Source: UBA8914 sp034002905 (GTDB lineage: Bacteria > Pseudomonadota > Alphaproteobacteria > UBA9219). Taken from it: DNA of 64,000 bases. Both the position numbers and the translations under genes were made by a program. Position 1 is the stretch's first letter. Each line of letters opens with the position of its first letter. Positions 8,799 through 16,184 of this stretch are shown in pieces. The stretch lies in NCBI GenBank assembly GCA_034002905.1, contig JAVEZQ010000007.1, positions 20,521 through 84,520 on the forward strand, in the 5' to 3' direction. The notes beneath the pieces were generated by a model. That model saw only the letters and a program-made list of their open reading frames with translations, ran no database searches and was not told the origin of the DNA.

Positions 8799-8846
8799 AC
8801 CACTAAACAAAACAGGCCCGTTTTGGGGCCTGTTTTGTTTAGTGGT
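8799..8846. repeat. Long perfect hairpin, copy 1
   Basis: A 21-bp perfect stem (left arm starts ACCACTAAAC and ends GGCCC, right arm is its complement) with loop GTTTTG. No terminal U-tract follows on the plus strand, so a classic intrinsic terminator is only partly matched. The stem is close in design to the tRNA-Lys terminator stem at 11204-11245. Confidence 0.75.
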
Positions 8847-8973
8847 GAAGGGTGTGCAAAAAACTTCAAACCAAATTGATGCGGAGAAGGTGTTGGATGT
8901 GATGACTGATTGGGGTGTGATCCTGAATAATCTTCCACTGAATCGGAGCGTTATGAGTGCCCCTCATTTTTGA
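8842..8973 (+). CDS. Possible 43-aa small protein, paralogue of the one at 10132-10263
   Basis: A frame from GTG at the foot of the long hairpin to TGA (VVKGVQKTSNQIDAEKV... ending SAPHF). The same-length frame in the second repeat copy has about 20 of 43 residues identical (K, QK, SN, K-x-LDV, DW, LN-x-L, M-x-x-P-x-F) with no indel. That favours selection on the protein, or a decayed but once real gene. No ribosome-binding site is visible and the GTG lies in the hairpin, so translation is uncertain. Confidence 0.35.
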   Translation: MVKGVQKTSNQIDAEKVLDVMTDWGVILNNLPLNRSVMSAPHF

Positions 8974-9106
8974 CGGCGCAAAAGTTCACGCCCGTTTTCA
9001 AGGCACGTATAGTTAATATTTTAACGATTTTCGTTTTGCATTGCGCAACTATTTGCTCTTTGTTATTTTTAGAACACACAAGCAAGGGCAAATAAAAAGG
9101 AACAAT

Positions 9107-10006
9107 ATGTTAAATAATTTTCTAAAAACTGGTTGTGAACTATCCAGAAAAGCGGCTTTGCATGCTTATGCACCGGATTCCAACTTTAGGGTTGGGGCAG
9201 CAGTTCTAACAAAAAATGGCTTCATTTTTTCCGGAAACAACTGTGAAACAGCAGCATATGAAGGCGAAATTTGCGGTGAAAGGAACGCAATTTTTAACGC
9301 CATTACTAACGGAGTCCTGAAATCTGGAATTTCTTTTATAGATGCCATTGCCGTTTCCTGCATTGATATGCCAGATGGTTTCAATTTGCGCGATGGCTCG
9401 CCTTGCGGAGCATGCCGTCAAGTCATTGGAGAATTTGCTACCGAACAAACGCCGATTATCATTGATGATAAAAAGATCGGTGTTGTTTTTAAACTGTCCG
9501 AACTTTTACCTTATGGCTTTCGTTTCGCACCTGAGAACCTAAAAACTTCGTCTGAAATTATCGATCACAAGGATGTCCAGCAGATTGAGTCTTCTGCTGC
9601 GAGGAATCCCACCCCAACTTCTTTGCTCTTTGCAGCAAAAACCATTGCGGTTAACAGTTATGCACCCTTCTCTGGCACCCGCACAGGAGCCATGATTGTA
9701 ACAACAAACGGCCAAGCTTATGCCGGTGTTAGAGTTGAAAATAGTTCGACGGGGCTTACTGCAGATGCACTCAGAGTCGCCATCGGGAGGGCTTCTGCCA
9801 AAGAAGGGCGCTCTTTCAAAATATTAAATCTTGCTATTGCCCAAATTGGCGATCATAAGGCCGGCCGAGAAATAAATCCCATGCGCTTGATAAATTCAGA
9901 ACTTCTATGGGAGTTTGGGGCAGAGAATATGCAACTCCAAGTTCTCTCGAACAATAACACCAGATCACTTAACTGGCGAAAGGGCCTTTTACACCTAGCG
10001 CGTTAG
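9107..10006 (+). CDS. Cytidine deaminase-like protein, two tandem domains, second degenerate
   Basis: 299 aa, the length of E. coli-type Cdd. The first domain (about 5-140) keeps a zinc site of the kind seen in the small tetrameric enzymes: C56-G-E58 (ICGERNAIF) and C100-x-x-C103 (SPCGACRQVIGEF). The second (about 172-290) repeats the fold (YAPFSGTRTGAMIVT, VENSSTGLTADALRVAIGRA), but the ligand Cys is Thr218, the Glu is Asp220 and the CxxC is gone, so it cannot bind zinc. Predicted reaction: deamination of (deoxy)cytidine or a related base. Chosen ATG follows AAAAGGA by 5 nt. Codon use is AT-rich. The flanking CDPS genes make a salvage-only role less certain. Confidence 0.85.
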   Translation: MLNNFLKTGCELSRKAALHAYAPDSNFRVGAAVLTKNGFIFSGNNCETAAYEGEICGERNAIFNAITNGVLKSGISFIDAIAVSCIDMPDGFNLRDGSPCGACRQVIGEFATEQTPIIIDDKKIGVVFKLSELLPYGFRFAPENLKTSSEIIDHKDVQQIESSAARNPTPTSLLFAAKTIAVNSYAPFSGTRTGAMIVTTNGQAYAGVRVENSSTGLTADALRVAIGRASAKEGRSFKILNLAIAQIGDHKAGREINPMRLINSELLWEFGAENMQLQVLSNNNTRSLNWRKGLLHLAR

Positions 10007-10087
10007 AATAACCTTGAATGAAAGCCCAAGGGGGAATGATCACGTTTCGTGTACCACCTTACGCAGCTTCGTAAGTTCAAACGAACT

Positions 10088-10137
10088 CACCACTAAACAA
10101 AACAGGCCCCTTTTGGGGCCTGTTTTGTTTAGTGGTG
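10088..10137. repeat. Long perfect hairpin, copy 2
   Basis: A 23-bp perfect stem with a TTTT loop. The left arm begins CACCACTAAAC and ends GGCCCC. It also overlaps the small GTAAGTTC/GAACTCAC hairpin. It may terminate deaminase transcription or protect RNA ends, but no U-run follows directly. Confidence 0.75.
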
Positions 10138-10263
10138 AAGGATTGGCAAAAATTGTCGAACCTTGACGAGACTAAAAAGGCCCTCGATGTCTTGGCCGAT
10201 TGGGCCTTCTCACTCAATAAACTTTCGCAAAATCAAGCGTCTATGAACACTCCAATTTTTTGA
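10132..10263 (+). CDS. Possible 43-aa small protein, paralogue of the one at 8842-8973
   Basis: GTG to TGA, 44 codons including stop (VVKDWQKLSNLDETKKALDV... ending NTPIF). It shares length, position relative to the hairpin and about 47% of residues with the first-copy frame. No Shine-Dalgarno sequence is seen. The conserved K-x-LDV-x-x-DW-x-x-x-LN-x-L pattern would form an amphipathic helix. Confidence 0.35.
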   Translation: MVKDWQKLSNLDETKKALDVLADWAFSLNKLSQNQASMNTPIF

Positions 10264-10397
10264 CAGCCCATAATTTCGCCTCCCTTTTCAGAGCGCGTAT
10301 GGTTAAGATTTTAACGATTTGCCTTTCGCATGGCGCAACTATTTCCTGCCGGATATAGTCCAAAAAGCGGTCAACGTAATAAGAAATTTTGCAATTT

Positions 10398-11180
10398 ATG
10401 CGTATTATTTCGCCCCAAGCTCTTTCACTTTCTGATGCAAGTATTGTTGCGCCCATTTCGATGGCTCGCATTACGACAGGACAGAACGCGGTGACAAGCA
10501 TGGCGGTTTTCACGGAAACGCTTCCACCCTATATCAAAACGTTAACAAACGATGTGACGTTTCTCTTAACGACAAACTTATATTTCCATAATGGACAAGA
10601 GAACGCGGGCAATCTAAATCGCAAGCTTTTGCAAAACAACCTTGGCTTCAGGTCAGGGCTAAAGAAGGCAATTGACGCATCAGCCCGAAGGATAGATATC
10701 TCTGTTCCCATCTTTCCGGAAGCCTTTGCCTGCATGGAATGGATTAACGTGATTACATCTGATCCAAGTGCGTTTCAAACATACAAACAGCGTCTGACAA
10801 AACTGCATCAAAAAGATCCTGTTTTTTCTACTTTGGTCAAAAAAGATATTGAATCCTGCCATCGCGTCGAAGGCGTAGAAACAATAGATTTTATTTTAGA
10901 AGAAATTGTTGGAACGCACATGCTGTATATGGGGCAAGCGCCACTTCATAAACATCTTTCATCAGAAAGCAAAACGGAAGTTGTCATTACTTACCCTGGC
11001 GATATTCTTAAAAGCATGCCATATGCTTTGGAGAAACTTCAACCCAACAAAAAAGATTTACCACGAATGATGTTCGTTGGCACGGGTTCCCATGGGGTCG
11101 AGCATGTATATGAGCTTCAAAAAACACGTCCCATGGTAGGATCGGGCGGATATACCTTACCATCATCTGTGCTGAATTAG
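10398..11180 (+). CDS. CDPS-like protein lacking the catalytic serine
   Basis: 260 aa from this ATG; the true start may be further downstream, since no strong ribosome-binding site is visible. From about residue 52 the order of CDPS landmarks can be followed. VTFLLTTNLYF is where the family has LLG-x-S, so Gly is Thr and the nucleophilic Ser is Asn. Then come KDPVFSTLVKKDI, IDFILEE (163-169, matching DFLIEE of the upstream CDPS) and ITYPGDIL (197-204, matching LYPGDEL). The D-x-L-YRHN motif is missing. It is therefore a distant, probably non-canonical or inactive relative of the CDPS at 5693-6406. The C-terminal 60 residues (FVGTGSHGVEHVYE) have no match that I know. AT-rich. Confidence 0.6.
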   Translation: MRIISPQALSLSDASIVAPISMARITTGQNAVTSMAVFTETLPPYIKTLTNDVTFLLTTNLYFHNGQENAGNLNRKLLQNNLGFRSGLKKAIDASARRIDISVPIFPEAFACMEWINVITSDPSAFQTYKQRLTKLHQKDPVFSTLVKKDIESCHRVEGVETIDFILEEIVGTHMLYMGQAPLHKHLSSESKTEVVITYPGDILKSMPYALEKLQPNKKDLPRMMFVGTGSHGVEHVYELQKTRPMVGSGGYTLPSSVLN

Positions 11181-11203
11181 GGCATCGGGATATCTAACGA
11201 CCC

Positions 11204-11245
11204 CACCAACTAAAAACGCCCCTGAAGGGGCGTTTTTAGTTGGTG
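11204..11245 (-). terminator. Bidirectional terminator overlapping the tRNA-Lys 3' end
   Basis: A 19-bp perfect stem with loop TGAA. The left arm starts CACCAACTAAAAACG; the right arm includes the complement of the tRNA CCA end (11241-11245). T-runs in GCGTTTTTAG and its complement let it serve tRNA-Lys on the minus strand and the CDPS-like gene on the plus strand. Confidence 0.8.
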
Positions 11246-11316
11246 ACCCCGGCGGGACTCGAACCCGCGGCCCTCTGATTAAAAGTCAGATGCTCTACCA
11301 ACTGAGCTACGAGGTC
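11241..11316 (-). tRNA. tRNA-Lys (anticodon TTT)
   Basis: A 76-nt cloverleaf on the minus strand with encoded CCA. Acceptor GACCTCG pairs with CGGGGTC. The D arm is TAGCTCAGTTGGTAGA, the anticodon loop CTTTTAA within CTGAC/..TCAG, and the T loop TTCGAGT. The AT-richer accessory block starts immediately beyond its 3' end. Confidence 0.97.
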
Positions 11317-11417
11317 ATCTCATGTGAAGTTGCGAAACTATTAAGATCACGCCTCCGGGTCAACCTAAAAGTGTTAGCGTTAACTATTATCCTTTGATTT
11401 TAAGCTTTTTGGGTGCC

Positions 11418-11960
11418 TTAATCCCGCACTTCAGGGCTGATTTTCTTGCGCGCGGCGACGGTGACCAGCTTTTTCTCAAGCGCCGCATGGACATGCTCAC
11501 TCACAAACGGCGTAATATCACCACCCAGAAACGCGATTTCCTTAACAAAACGCGATGAGATAAACTGGTGCTTGTCTGTGGCCATCAGAAAAATGGTTTC
11601 CACCTCACTGCACATACGGTGGTTCATGCCCGCCATCTGGAACTCGTATTCAAAATCAGAAACGGCGCGCAGGCCGCGCACGATCAGGTCGGCCCCAACA
11701 TCCTTGGCAAAATGAACCAGCAGATTATCAAAGGGCATAACTTCAATCTGGGCGCCCTTTTGACGCAGAGGCTCAATCTCCGCCTCCACAAGCTTCACGC
11801 GCGTTTTGACATCAAAGATAGGACCCTTGCCCGCATTGACAGCAGCACCAATGATAAGCTTATCCACAATCTTGGTCGCACGACAAATGACCTCGTAATG
11901 GCCGCGTGTGATAGGATCGAATGTTCCGGGATAAAGGCCGACGCGAAATTTATTGATCAT
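11418..11960 (-). CDS. coaD: Phosphopantetheine adenylyltransferase
   Basis: 180 aa, normal for CoaD. It shows the nucleotidyltransferase N-terminal motif YPGTFDPITRGHYEVI (T/HxGH type), LIVRGLRAVSDFEYEFQMAGMN, and the ISSR-F-VKE motif near the C-terminus. It adenylates 4'-phosphopantetheine in the penultimate step of coenzyme A synthesis. The ATG chosen (MINKFRVGLYPG) gives the usual N-terminus; no strong Shine-Dalgarno is seen. It is followed by tRNA-Lys and preceded by gyrA on the same strand, about 140 bp away, a common alphaproteobacterial gyrA-coaD arrangement. Confidence 0.95.
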   Translation of the reverse strand: MINKFRVGLYPGTFDPITRGHYEVICRATKIVDKLIIGAAVNAGKGPIFDVKTRVKLVEAEIEPLRQKGAQIEVMPFDNLLVHFAKDVGADLIVRGLRAVSDFEYEFQMAGMNHRMCSEVETIFLMATDKHQFISSRFVKEIAFLGGDITPFVSEHVHAALEKKLVTVAARKKISPEVRD

Positions 11961-12099
11961 CAGGAAGGATCTTTTTCGTTGCACACCGCACCTTGCCCAC
12001 GGGCAACAGCACGCGCGCTATTTTGGCAGCATAACATTAACAAGTTGTTACAGCCGTAAAATCCTTGTCTTGGCATGCCCACGATGCGGGAAAGCGTCC

Positions 12100-14832
12100 T
12101 TATTCCGCTTCCTCGCCGACCTCCTCACCCTCTGATCCTTCGCCAAGCATGGCAACGGAGACGACCTTTTCCTCGTCGGCGACACGGAACAAGGTCACCC
12201 CCTGCGAGGTGCGGCCTGTAATGCGCACATCGTTTACAGGCATGCGTATGATCTGTCCGCCATCGGAGACCAGCATGACTTCCTGATCACCTTTAATCGG
12301 GAAGGACGCAACGATCTTACCGGTCTTGTCCGTCAGTTTCATATTCACGATACCCTGACCCCCACGACCCGTCAGGCGATATTCATAAGACGAGCTGCGC
12401 TTGCCAAAACCGCGATCCGTAACAGTGAGCAAGAACTCCTCCTGCGAGGCAAGCTGGGCAAAGCGCTCCGGCGACAAGGCGATATCGTTTAACGCCTCTT
12501 CATCGTCGCTGCCATTCTGCTCGGCCCCGTTCTGGTCTTCACCCGACGTTGCCGCCCGCAAGGCCCGGCTTTGCTTAAGATAGGCGGCTCGTTCATCAGC
12601 CGTCGCGTCGACATGCGTCAGGATTGACATGGAAATAACCTCGTCATCCTTTGCCAATCGAATGCCGCGTACACCTGTCGATGTACGGCCGGCAAAGACG
12701 CGCACATCGTCCACGGCAAAGCGAATGGATTTACCAAGGCTTGTCGCCAACAAGATGTCGTCATAAGGTGTGCAAGTCCGCACGGCGATCAGCTTTTCGC
12801 CCTCTTCTTCCAGCTTCATGGCGATCAGGCCGCTGGCGCGCACATTGCTGAAATCCGAAAGCTTGTTCCTGCGGATGCCGCCCGATGACGTCGCGAACAC
12901 GACATGCAGGTTCTCCCACTGCGCCTCGTCCTCTGGCAAATGCAGGGTTGTGGAGATCGTCTCCCCCTGCTCAAGTGGCAGAAGATTGACAAGCGCCTTT
13001 CCGCGTGCCTGTGGCGTCCCAAGTGGCAGCTTATACACTTTAAGCTTGTAGACCTTACCCATTGTGGAGAAAAACAGCATTGGCGTGTGGGTGCTCGCAA
13101 CAAAGATATCGGAGACAAAATCCTCATCCTTCGTCGTCATGCCGGAGCGCCCCTTCCCGCCGCGCTTTTGCGCGCGATAGGTCGAAAGCGGCACGCGTTT
13201 GATATAGCCGGACATACTGACCGTCACGACCATGTCTTCGCGCTGGATCAAATCTTCGATATCAACCTCAAACTCTTGTGCTTCGATTGTCGTGCGGCGC
13301 GGCGTTGCAAAACGATCACGAACAGCGATGATTTCATCCTTCATGATGGTCAGGATGCGGCTGCGGTTGGAAAGAATATCCAAATAATCTTTAATCTGGT
13401 CCACGACGGCCTTCAGGTCGTTTCCGATCTTGTCACGCTCAAGGCCCGTCAGGCGATGCAACCGCAAGTCAAGGATCGCTTTAGCCTGTGCTTCCGACAT
13501 GTGGTAGGTACCGTCTTCTCTCAAACCAGCCTCGTCCACAAGGGCGATCAGCGGCGCTACATCAGCGGCAGGCCAGGCACGTTCCATCAACTTCACCTTC
13601 GCAATCGAAGGATCAGAAGCATTGCGGATAAGCGCAATAACCTCGTCGATATTCGCAACCGCAACGGCAAGTCCCAACAAAAGATGGGCACGAGCGCGGG
13701 CTTGCCCAAGCTCAAACAAGGTACGGCGAGTGATTACTTCTTCACGGAAGACAAGAAAGGCCTGGATCACGCCGCGCAGGCTCATTTGCTCGGGACGACC
13801 GCCGTTAAGCGCCAACATATTCACGCCAAAGCTGGTTTGCAGCGGCGTGTGCTTGAAAAGCTGATTCAAAACGACATCGGCCATCGCGTCGCGCTTCAAT
13901 TCGATGACAATACGCACGCCGTCACGATCCGACTCATCACGCAGATCTGAAATGCCCTCAACCGTTTTGCTCTGGACGCATTCAGCGATGCTTTCGATCA
14001 ACCGCTTCTTGTTTTGCTGATAGGGAATCTCGGTCACAACAATCGCCTGTCGATCCTTACGGATTTCCTCGATCGACGTACGCGAACGCATGATGACACT
14101 GCCACGGCCCGTATGCGCGGCTGCACGACAGCCAGAAATACCAAGGATTATGCCCCCCGTCGGGAAATCAGGGCCCGGCACAATTTCAAGCAGCTCTTCC
14201 ATCGAAATGTCAGGGTTGTCGATGCTGGCGATACAGGCATCACATACCTCGCCCAGATTGTGCGGCGGGATGTTCGTCGCCATACCAACAGCGATACCGT
14301 TCGCGCCATTGACCAGCAAATTGGGATATCGGGCCGGCAAAACCGTCGGTTCGGTTGTAATTTCGTCATAGTTCGGCTGGAAATTAACGGTATCTTTGTC
14401 GATATCCTCCAGCAGCATTTCAGCAACCTTGGCCAAGCGGGCCTCGGTATAACGCATCGCGGCGGCCGGATCACCATCCATCGAGCCAAAGTTACCCTGC
14501 CCATCCACAAGCGGCAGGCGCATGGAGAAATCCTGCGCCATACGCACCATGGCATCATAAATCGCGCTATCGCCATGCGGGTGATATTTACCCATGACAT
14601 CGCCGACGATACGGGCCGATTTTTTATAGGGCTTGGTGCTGTCATAGCCACCCTCTTTCATCGCATAAAGGATGCGACGGTGAACGGGCTTGAGGCCATC
14701 TCGCACATCTGGCAAGGCACGGCTCACGATCACGCTCATGGCGTAGTCGAGATAGGAGCCTTTCATCTCTTCTTCGATCGTTACCGGAATAATGTCAGAG
14801 GCTATGGCGGGTAAATTCTGTGAATCGCTCAA
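12100..14832 (-). CDS. gyrA: DNA gyrase subunit A
   Basis: 910 aa from a TTG start, chosen because the N-terminus (LSDSQNLPAIASDIIPVTIEEEMKGSYL...) then matches GyrA and AGGT lies 7 nt upstream; an in-frame ATG 90 nt upstream would add an atypical extension. The catalytic Tyr lies in AAAMRYTEARL, and the GyrA box YRAQKRGGKG is present before the C-terminal beta-pinwheel. The quinolone-resistance region reads HPHGDSAIYDAMVRMAQ, with wild-type Ser and Asp at E. coli positions 83 and 87. A Glu/Asp-rich insertion (DQNGAEQNGSDDEEALND) sits in the C-terminal domain, and the protein ends in an acidic tail. Together with GyrB it introduces negative supercoils. Confidence 0.97.
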   Translation of the reverse strand: MSDSQNLPAIASDIIPVTIEEEMKGSYLDYAMSVIVSRALPDVRDGLKPVHRRILYAMKEGGYDSTKPYKKSARIVGDVMGKYHPHGDSAIYDAMVRMAQDFSMRLPLVDGQGNFGSMDGDPAAAMRYTEARLAKVAEMLLEDIDKDTVNFQPNYDEITTEPTVLPARYPNLLVNGANGIAVGMATNIPPHNLGEVCDACIASIDNPDISMEELLEIVPGPDFPTGGIILGISGCRAAAHTGRGSVIMRSRTSIEEIRKDRQAIVVTEIPYQQNKKRLIESIAECVQSKTVEGISDLRDESDRDGVRIVIELKRDAMADVVLNQLFKHTPLQTSFGVNMLALNGGRPEQMSLRGVIQAFLVFREEVITRRTLFELGQARARAHLLLGLAVAVANIDEVIALIRNASDPSIAKVKLMERAWPAADVAPLIALVDEAGLREDGTYHMSEAQAKAILDLRLHRLTGLERDKIGNDLKAVVDQIKDYLDILSNRSRILTIMKDEIIAVRDRFATPRRTTIEAQEFEVDIEDLIQREDMVVTVSMSGYIKRVPLSTYRAQKRGGKGRSGMTTKDEDFVSDIFVASTHTPMLFFSTMGKVYKLKVYKLPLGTPQARGKALVNLLPLEQGETISTTLHLPEDEAQWENLHVVFATSSGGIRRNKLSDFSNVRASGLIAMKLEEEGEKLIAVRTCTPYDDILLATSLGKSIRFAVDDVRVFAGRTSTGVRGIRLAKDDEVISMSILTHVDATADERAAYLKQSRALRAATSGEDQNGAEQNGSDDEEALNDIALSPERFAQLASQEEFLLTVTDRGFGKRSSSYEYRLTGRGGQGIVNMKLTDKTGKIVASFPIKGDQEVMLVSDGGQIIRMPVNDVRITGRTSQGVTLFRVADEEKVVSVAMLGEGSEGEEVGEEAE

Positions 14833-15061
14833 GGGAGTACCTGTAAAATCAACGCATTTTTCATCGTCTAAAAAACCTTTCAGACAGACGAAAAAACTAG
14901 CACTTTTGATCCCAAAATCCAATTAAAAAAACATAAAAAACGCCTTATAATTGAATTGGTTAGCGTGTGTTTTTGGCAACGGGGTCCCCGACGTCAACCC
15001 TTCGGTAACTTTTGCATTGTATCAGGGTAAGATTCAGCCTGTTTTAAGGAGCCTTTTTATC

Positions 15062-15313
15062 ATGACACTCGTTCTTTCCCGAGCAAAACCTGCCCTTTTG
15101 ATCCTCGTTTGCGTTGTCGCTCTTGGCGGCTGCAGCGACCTGAGTCGCACACAGCAACGTACGTTGACTGGCGGTGCGATCGGCACGACGGTTGGCGCGA
15201 TTTCAACGGCTATGACTGGCGGCTGTGTGGCTTGCGGCGCGGCCATCGGTGGTGCGGTTGGCGCTGGCTCAGGTTATCTATACGAGTACCTGTCTGAAAA
15301 AGAAGGCTGGTAA
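15062..15313 (+). CDS. Small glycine-zipper lipoprotein
   Basis: 83 aa with a lipoprotein signal: hydrophobic LLILVCVVALGG followed by the lipidated Cys in LGGCSDL. The mature part has a Gly-rich, small-residue helix pair (TGGAIGTTVGAISTAMTGG, CGAAIGGAVGAGSG) typical of glycine-zipper outer-membrane lipoproteins. The ATG lies 10 nt after AAGGAG. It is divergent from gyrA and convergent with znuB, so it is transcribed alone. The cellular role of such small lipoproteins is usually unknown. Confidence 0.85.
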   Translation: MTLVLSRAKPALLILVCVVALGGCSDLSRTQQRTLTGGAIGTTVGAISTAMTGGCVACGAAIGGAVGAGSGYLYEYLSEKEGW

Positions 15314-15326
15314 ACAAGCGCCCGTC

Positions 15327-16184
15327 TTAACGACAACGACTGACCACACTTCCTACCGTTCCGACGATTGACGAGAGCAAAGCCCCAAACCCGGCCAGCA
15401 ATGTGATGGCCGGAGCTGGCGGCAGTTCGGCATAATACGACAACATTAATCCGCCATAGATCGCACTGACCGCAAAAAACAGTGCGAGGGGAAGCATGCC
15501 ATCCAGCGTCCTCGCCCAAAAGCGCGCCGCAAGAGAAGGCAGCAAGATCAACCCCAGCACCATCAACGTACCCATGGCCTGAAAAGCCGTCACGAGATTA
15601 ATCATCAACAGAATGAAGAAGAAAAGACCTGTAAGACCAGCCCCCCAGCGCTTATGCCCCGTTGTTTTAAAGAAATCGGGATCATGCCCATCGATCACAA
15701 GGCGCCGATAAAGCAGCGCCAAGGAAAACAGAGTCACAACGCAGGTTCCGCAAACCAGCATCAATCCCTCGGACGTCACGGCCAGAACATTACCGAACAA
15801 AAGGTGGAGCAAATCGATCTGGCTGGCCTTGACGGAGACAAGAGCAACACCTGCAGCTAAAGAAAGCAGATAAAGGATCGTGAAAGCGGCCTCCTCTTTA
15901 AGCTGGGTATAGCGCACAAGGAACGCGGCCATGACGGCCACAATGATAGCCGTGATCAAACCGCCTGCCATCATCGCCCACAGCGAGAATCCGCATAAAA
16001 GGAACGCCAGCGCCAAACCCGGCAACAAAGCATGAGACATAGCATCGCCCACAAGCGTCATGCGTCGCAACATCATAAAGACGCCAAGCGGCACACCGCC
16101 CATCGCAAGCACAACAGAGACCACAAGGGCCCGCTTCATAAAGGCATAGTCGGTAAAGGGTGCCGTAAGAAAATCAAGCATCAT
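15327..16184 (-). CDS. znuB: Zinc ABC transporter permease (ABC-3 family)
   Basis: 285 aa with about eight hydrophobic TM segments. It carries the conserved ABC-3 motif around VGDAMSHALLPGLALAFLL and a C-terminal QAMGTLMVLGLILLPSLAA segment, typical of ZnuB/MntB permeases. It overlaps znuC by 4 nt and is the last gene of zur-znuC-znuB. Its partner binding protein ZnuA is encoded divergently. Zinc as substrate is inferred from Zur and the Zur-type palindrome. Confidence 0.93.
   Translation of the reverse strand: MMLDFLTAPFTDYAFMKRALVVSVVLAMGGVPLGVFMMLRRMTLVGDAMSHALLPGLALAFLLCGFSLWAMMAGGLITAIIVAVMAAFLVRYTQLKEEAAFTILYLLSLAAGVALVSVKASQIDLLHLLFGNVLAVTSEGLMLVCGTCVVTLFSLALLYRRLVIDGHDPDFFKTTGHKRWGAGLTGLFFFILLMINLVTAFQAMGTLMVLGLILLPSLAARFWARTLDGMLPLALFFAVSAIYGGLMLSYYAELPPAPAITLLAGFGALLSSIVGTVGSVVSRCR

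Larger units (their letters stand above)
8776..9055 (+). repeat. 280-bp repeat, copy 1 (hairpin, 43-codon frame, dyad) upstream of the cytidine deaminase gene
   Basis: It aligns along its whole length with 10066-10344. In order: a small hairpin (GTAAGTTC-AAAC-GAACTTAC, 8781-8800), a 21-bp perfect-stem hairpin (8799-8846), a 43-codon frame (8842-8973), then a conserved AT-rich segment with the dyad GTTAA-TATT-TTAAC and the string GCGCAACTATTT. The copy ends about 50 bp before the next gene, so it likely contains that gene's promoter. The order hairpin-frame-promoter is the same in both copies. Confidence 0.8.
10066..10344 (+). repeat. 280-bp repeat, copy 2, upstream of the second CDPS-like gene
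   Basis: The second copy of 8776-9055. The hairpin part is nearly identical between copies. The coding-like middle has diverged at DNA level but not in length, and the right part is again well conserved (CGTATGGTTAAGATTTTAACGATTT, dyad GTTAA-GATT-TTAAC, then GCGCAACTATTT). The two copies bracket the deaminase gene and each precedes one gene by 50 bp or so. Confidence 0.8.

Noticed and set aside
8781..8846. Riboswitch or attenuator formed by the small and the large hairpin
   Set aside because: The two stems share only about 2 nt, so they are not mutually exclusive, and no known aptamer is recognisable.
8776..10344. The two long hairpins as a CRISPR array
   Set aside because: Only two units, 1.3 kb apart, with a gene between them; no short spacers and no cas genes.
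5693..11316. An integrase or transposase driving the tRNA-Lys island
   Set aside because: None of the frames in the block resembles an integrase, recombinase or transposase; the island call rests on composition and position only.
12904..13950. A 348-codon plus-strand frame opposite gyrA
   Set aside because: Shadow of gyrA codon usage; no family features and no ribosome-binding site.
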